A stretch of 36,996 bases of DNA, taken from the NCBI GenBank assembly GCA_016748015.1, contig JAAOMT010000129.1, positions 1,058,870-1,095,865 of the forward strand. Direction: 5' to 3'. Positions 32,380-36,996 of the stretch are shown piece by piece (the stretch's first letter is position 1; every line of letters begins with the position of its first letter). Origin of the DNA: Geosiphon pyriformis. Lineage: Eukaryota > Glomeromycota > Glomeromycetes > Archaeosporales > Geosiphonaceae. The notes below the pieces were generated by a model. The model had not been told where the DNA came from and searched no databases. It saw only the letters and a list, made by a program, of their open reading frames with translations. Position numbers and translations under genes: made by a program.

Positions 32380-34399
32380 CTTTTTTTTTGTTTTTATAAC
32401 TACAACCAGAGAAAAGAACAAAAAAAGTAATTTTTACTTTTTTATAATAGTTTATAGTATTACAACTCACAAAGTTTTTTAATTGTAGAAACAGCGAGAC
32501 AAAAGTGTTGCAAAATTTTTTTTTTAAATATTTCTAATGTAAAACAACCTTTGGCTGATCTAAAAGCAGTTTTTTGTGTTTGGCTAAAAGTTTTTTTTAA
32601 ACAAAATTTCTGCAAAGCAATAATAACATATTTATGAAAATAAATACATATCAACAAATACCCATATTTTTAAATGCCATTATTTTTAATAAATTACTAT
32701 CAATTATAAAAAACAAAGCAAATTATGTAATTTTATCCAATTTTATTATAATATTATTTAATTTAAAGTAATTTCTATTTTAATATCTGGTATTTTTTCA
32801 AAAATTAAATTGGTTTATATAAAGACTGTTTTCTAATTACTACTTAGTTTTGTTAGTATTAATTTTTTTGCGTTAATTTACATTTTAGAAATTCTTGAAT
32901 GCTGTTACTAAAATTCAGCTTGCTCAATCTCTTTTTTTTACTACTTTTAAGATTACAAAGTCTTTTGTGATTTCTGTTTTTGTTTTAGCTGCTTTGTTTT
33001 TGTTATATTCTTTTAAGTGTATTTTTTAATAGCATTAAATTGCTTTGGGAGTGTTTTTGCTGTCAAGTTAAAATTTTTTGATTTGTAACAATATGTTATT
33101 GTTTATTATAGAAATCTTAAATCTGTTAATTTCGCTTTTGCTTGCTGATTAGTTTTAATAAAAAATAACAATGTTTAATTTTTTTCAATTTTGAATTAAA
33201 AAAAATAATTGTCTTGTAAAATGCTTATAAGGCTAAATTAGTTATCTTCTTTCTGTCTGTTGTTATCAGTTGAGATTTAAACTGAAATTAGCATAAAATT
33301 ATCCTCATAATTCTTAATCATCAATTAACATATATTATTATTTCACATTTATTATTAATGATTCAAATATTACTTAGCCAGAATCATTGATTATTTTTAC
33401 TCAATTATTAACCGATTTTGTAAAATGCACAAATGTTACTAAGCATTCAATGACATTGTAAATATGACACTAAGTTCAAATAGTGATTTTGTGCAGCTAC
33501 TTGTCAAAATAATTAAAAACTAATTATATTCTACCCACTCAAAAATTAATAAAGAACAACCGAAACCCTTATATATGTATTTTAAATCCATTTATCATTT
33601 GAATTCTTTTTTTTTAAATTACTATATCAATGATGAACACTATATTCAAAATCTAAAATATATTGTGCCTTTCAAATGCACTATTCATGACTAAATAAAT
33701 TTCATACGCAAATACTTGGTCCCCATAAAATAAACCCCATCTGTTGTTAGATCCGAAAGTGGGTCGTATACCGTTGATTGATGATGGAAAACCACTAGTA
33801 ATTAAAATTTTCAGGAATGCAAACAAATAAAATTGTAGATTAATTTCATTGAAATTGTTGTTTCAAGTTAGGTCAATACGAATTTTTTGAGAAATGGTAA
33901 TATTTAAAAATTAACTGTATTTATTGTAATTAGTTAAACCATAACACAATTATTTGATTAGTTGATTAATAACTATTATTTTTAGTATCCTCACCTCTTC
34001 GCACGCCATGCAAAGTTCGAACGTTATGGTACATATTTTAAATCATTATTAAATAACCTAAATCAAAATAATAAAATTTTTGGAATCATAGAACCTATCA
34101 AAATTTTGTGATCTTTCAAATATAAATTAAACTTGATTCGTCGAATTTCATTCTACTTTTAGGGTGCCCAGTTTTACTAGTCTTTCTTGATTATTTCTAA
34201 ATATTATTGCATATATTTATTTCAATGGACGACGAATCACAAAATTCGTACATATAAAAATTTATTTCCCAAAATTAAAAGACTTGGAATTTTGTATTGA
34301 TAAATATTTTTCATGATAAAGATCGATATTTCTGAGTTTAGGAGCTATTACTTGTTTATTATCATTCAAAGATCAAAAGGCTTAGAAAAATGTCAATAA
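32190..34399. other. Intergenic, AT-rich; no gene seen
   Basis: Contains an AAT microsatellite and T- and A-rich stretches. The last 700 bases are less extreme and would be upstream control DNA of the following P450. No coding frame is supported. Confidence 0.55.
32343..32378. repeat. (AAT)n microsatellite
   Basis: About twelve AAT units in spacer DNA. Confidence 0.95.
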
Positions 34400-34424
34400 T
34401 ATAAAAGCCCCCCTCCCTGCCCTC
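34400..34424 (+). promoter_or_regulatory. TATA box and C-rich initiator region of P450 type B
   Basis: TATAAAAG at 34400-34407 is followed at once by a C/T-rich run (CCCCCCTCCCTGCCCT), unusual in this AT-rich DNA. It lies 34 to 42 bases before the start codon, as expected for a fungal core promoter with a very short leader. Confidence 0.5.
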
Positions 34425-34441
34425 ATTAATCGATTGCAACC

Positions 34442-36714
34442 ATGTTTAATTTCATCACTCTCATTTTTAGTTTCGGGCCCTCATTCGTTCTTGTAACGAT
34501 CTTAGCTTTCACATTTTATTATTTAAGAAAGCCAAAGTATAATTTGGTGGGTATTAAATCGAAGGTTAATTCACCACACGGTTTCTTCTTTTCTAATGTT
34601 CGATCATTCACTATTGAAATCTTTTAAAGAATGAACCACCCCTTGTCCCCTATAAATATCCCTTCATCGGACATACTTACGAGATTCGGAATGATTGTGA
34701 AGGCTTTTTGAGAAGATGTCGGGAAAAGGTTTATCATTAAAGTTTATATAAAATAACTAGCCCCAAAATTTTATTCTTAGTTTAACAACTTTCGTCTTTT
34801 TCTAGTATGGAGATATATACAGAATTTATCAATACGGTCAAGTTTACAGCATTGCTGGAAATGATTCTGCTCAGGAGTTTATGATAAATAAAGATGCAAG
34901 TAACATAAAAGCTATAGAGACGGTATGTTATTCAATTTAAATATAAGAATTCGGTTATCGATATCTATTCTTTTTATCATCAAAAAAATATTACAAAAGG
35001 CATTTCCCCTTATGGGACTTCTGGGTCTTGATCATCCAACACAAAGAGCCCTTGTGCCTCTAACTCGCGATAGAATCACACCACTTATCCCAAATCTCAA
35101 TGAAGGAATTCAATACCGAGCAAAAATATCGGTCGAAAAACATTTTGGGATTTCGAAAGGTTAAAATCATTAGATTTTCAATCAAATTTTCATATACTCG
35201 GTGATATAATTAACCATCCTTCTGTTTCTCTCTCTAAAAGAGCCCAAGACAATCTATTCTTTGGTCGAAACAATTCAAGATATCAATGCATTTGCTACTT
35301 CTTTTGTATTCATTGGTGAAGTGAGGAAAATCTTGAATTAAATTTATCACCACTCTCTCGTTTCATAGATCTCATTTAGATCCTTATTTGGTGAAATTTC
35401 AGGAACTTTCCCGTGACCAGGAATTAATAACCTCTTGTGCTCGATTTAGCAACGATATCTTTGATTTTCTTAAATATCCTCGGACATTGGCTTTTATTCA
35501 TCCTTGGCTTTATAAACAACATCTTCTGTATGTTTAAATTTGGTTTACATTGAATCTGTGGGCAGATATTGAATATATTGATGATTCTTTTAAATCCTCG
35601 TAGTTGGAAGAGCAGACTAAGAGGTCAAAAACCTCGCGCCAAATTAATAAAAAAACTCCCACTAATTGTTGAAAAGCGCATTAAAGAGATGAGGGAGCAG
35701 GGGGATAAGTAAAATCCACCGGTAAAAAATTCATATCAAATTTTAATTATTTTAAATAATTTCGTGTTACATTTTTTGATTATTATATAATTGAACAGCT
35801 CGATGTCATACAATGGATTTTAAACGATAGTTTAGCCGGGGAAAAAGAAAAGATCGATTACAATCGCATGGCTAGATTCATTTACACCTTGATTTTTGTT
35901 TCTGTTTACCCAACTAGTTTGAAAATAGCAGACGCAATTTTAGGTAGGCTAATTTTTTATTAAGCCAAATATTTCAATCTATTGATTGATTGATTGATAA
36001 TATGTTTTTTATCTTTTTTAGATTACGCAGCAGAGACTGAATATCAAAAAGAGTTAGTAGAAGAACAAGAAGAAATTGCCAAAGAATATGGACCTGATGG
36101 ATTTCCTACAATTGCCCAACTTGAGAAGATGGTTAAGCTTGATAGTTTTGTTAAAGAATCGATACGATACAATGAGGATTTTTGTAAGTAGTTTTCCACT
36201 TTTTTTATTCCCATTACTTGGCTTAATATAAAATTTTCCTTCTGTTCTCTAGTGAACGTACCAAAGCTCAATACGTCTTCGTCGCCAATCACGCTTTCAA
36301 ATGGATATCAAATTCCCCCAAGTGAGTTGCATTCCAGGTTATGAAGCAACTTGAATATTTTTCGCCCGTCAATTTTACTAAACTTGAAAAATGTTTTGAA
36401 ATACGGCTATAGATGGAAAAGTAATATGTGATTTTATAAGTGTGATTGAGAGTGAAGAACTTCATGGTTCTCATCCGAATAAATTTGATCCTCGTAGATA
36501 TCTAAATAAAAATGAGCCAATTACTCGACTTAGCCGTGGCTTTTTGTCATTTGGACTTGGTCGATACGCTTGTCCTGGTCGCTTTTTTGCAATGAATCTA
36601 GCTAAGATATTGCTTTCGATGATCATTCGCAATTATAAGGTTAGTTTGAAGGTTGGTACCAGACCGAAAAAAATTATATTTGAAGAACATCGTTTGCTTC
36701 AGACGATGGTGTAA
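34442..36714 (+). pseudogene. Cytochrome P450 with a single in-frame stop (type B)
   Basis: Eleven exons: 34442-34546, 34630-34728, 34806-34922, 35000-35159, 35241-35320, 35403-35527, 35604-35721, 35799-35943, 36022-36183, 36253-36321 and 36413-36714. They give 493 codons with all phases matching. The N-terminal anchor is FGPSFVLVTILAFTFYYL, then PPLVPYKYPFIGHTYE, TLIFVSVYPTS (I-helix region), ExxR (KESIR), FDPRRYL and the heme loop FGLGRYACPGRFFA. This heme loop and the helix resemble P450s of the ent-kaurene/gibberellin-oxidase-like fungal clade (inference from motif style). The only lesion is TAA at 35710-35712 in exon 7, after EQGDK and before NPP. An upstream GTAAAA donor would skip it but break frame. 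It is a recent pseudogene or a sequence error. Confidence 0.85.
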
Positions 36715-36996
36715 TTTTTGAGAGAAAGCAGCCTAAACTCTCCTAAGGTCTCCGATTTAAACATGTCTCCTTGTTTCAGAGTTAATTAGTATACCCTTTA
36801 AAATTCAATCAAAAAAAATTAGATTAGTAAAAATATATATACTTTTTCAATCTAATACTTATGTCAACAAATCAAAATCAGAAAATTCAGTTAACAAAAA
36901 AATTTTGATCGAGGCCAAATGTCAGTTTTTTAGTTAAAAGACTTGCCAAATTTTTTCGATTAAAGAATGAAAAGGTAAGTCTATTGAAAACATGGT
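36715..36996. other. 3' flank of P450 type B; nothing else seen
   Basis: AT-rich sequence up to the window edge. No clear polyadenylation signal or new gene start. Confidence 0.4.

Noticed and set aside
34090-34250. Imperfect inverted repeat (TTTTGTGAT / ATCACAAAA and GATTCGTCG / CGACGAATC)
   Set aside because: The matching parts are short and differently spaced on each side. This is not enough to call an element.
35704-35798. Alternative donor GTAAAA at 35709 to bypass the TAA in P450 type B
   Set aside because: It would end exon 7 in phase 2, while the next exon (LDVIQW) needs phase 0, so the frame breaks.

Overview
The window is nuclear DNA from a fungus, most likely an early-diverging, AT-rich lineage such as an arbuscular mycorrhizal fungus (Glomeromycotina; inference). 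Short introns with GTAAGT-like donors interrupt most genes. One intron carries a perfect TACTAAC branch site. Intergenic DNA is very AT-rich and full of microsatellites. The gene mix of Sel1 repeats, many decayed protein kinases with a CxxC N-terminal module, class 3 lipase-like genes, P450s and Tc1/mariner relics fits that group. Species cannot be set from sequence alone.

Layout, left to right. 1-166: (CT)n tract lying in an intron of a left-truncated tetraspanin gene (212-986, +). 2745-4525: decayed Sel1 repeats, then a decayed kinase with its CxxC module, cut at 4529 by a Tc1/mariner relic (4530-4960). 4960-7960: AT-rich spacer. 7964-9855 (+): intact two-exon AT-hook nuclear protein with an exact 45-residue repeat period. 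10090-10830: first copy of an unnamed dispersed repeat. 11372-11440 (-): tRNA-Met-like relic. 11642-11925 (-): small two-exon gene.

13485-20330 is a tandem duplication. Each unit has a decayed kinase (-) head-to-head with an intact five-exon class 3 lipase-like gene (+). The spacer between the units is filled by the second copy of the dispersed repeat. A third, diverged lipase-like gene follows (21450-22999, +). All three lipase-like genes have intact frames but have lost the nucleophilic serine of GHSxGG (Ala, Ala, Arg). This is the most interesting signal in the window: a small local family of predicted lipase pseudoenzymes.

23611-25684 (-) is a P450 with full exon structure but one frameshift and one stop. 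27398-28784 (+) is an intact alpha/beta hydrolase with a complete predicted triad (Ser118, Asp214, His286). 28785-31462 is an AT-rich stretch without genes. 31463-31927 (-) is a kinase-like fragment. 34442-36714 (+) is an eleven-exon P450 of another type, intact except for one in-frame TAA. Nothing suggests an operon. The genes are individually transcribed, and many are relics of expanding families.
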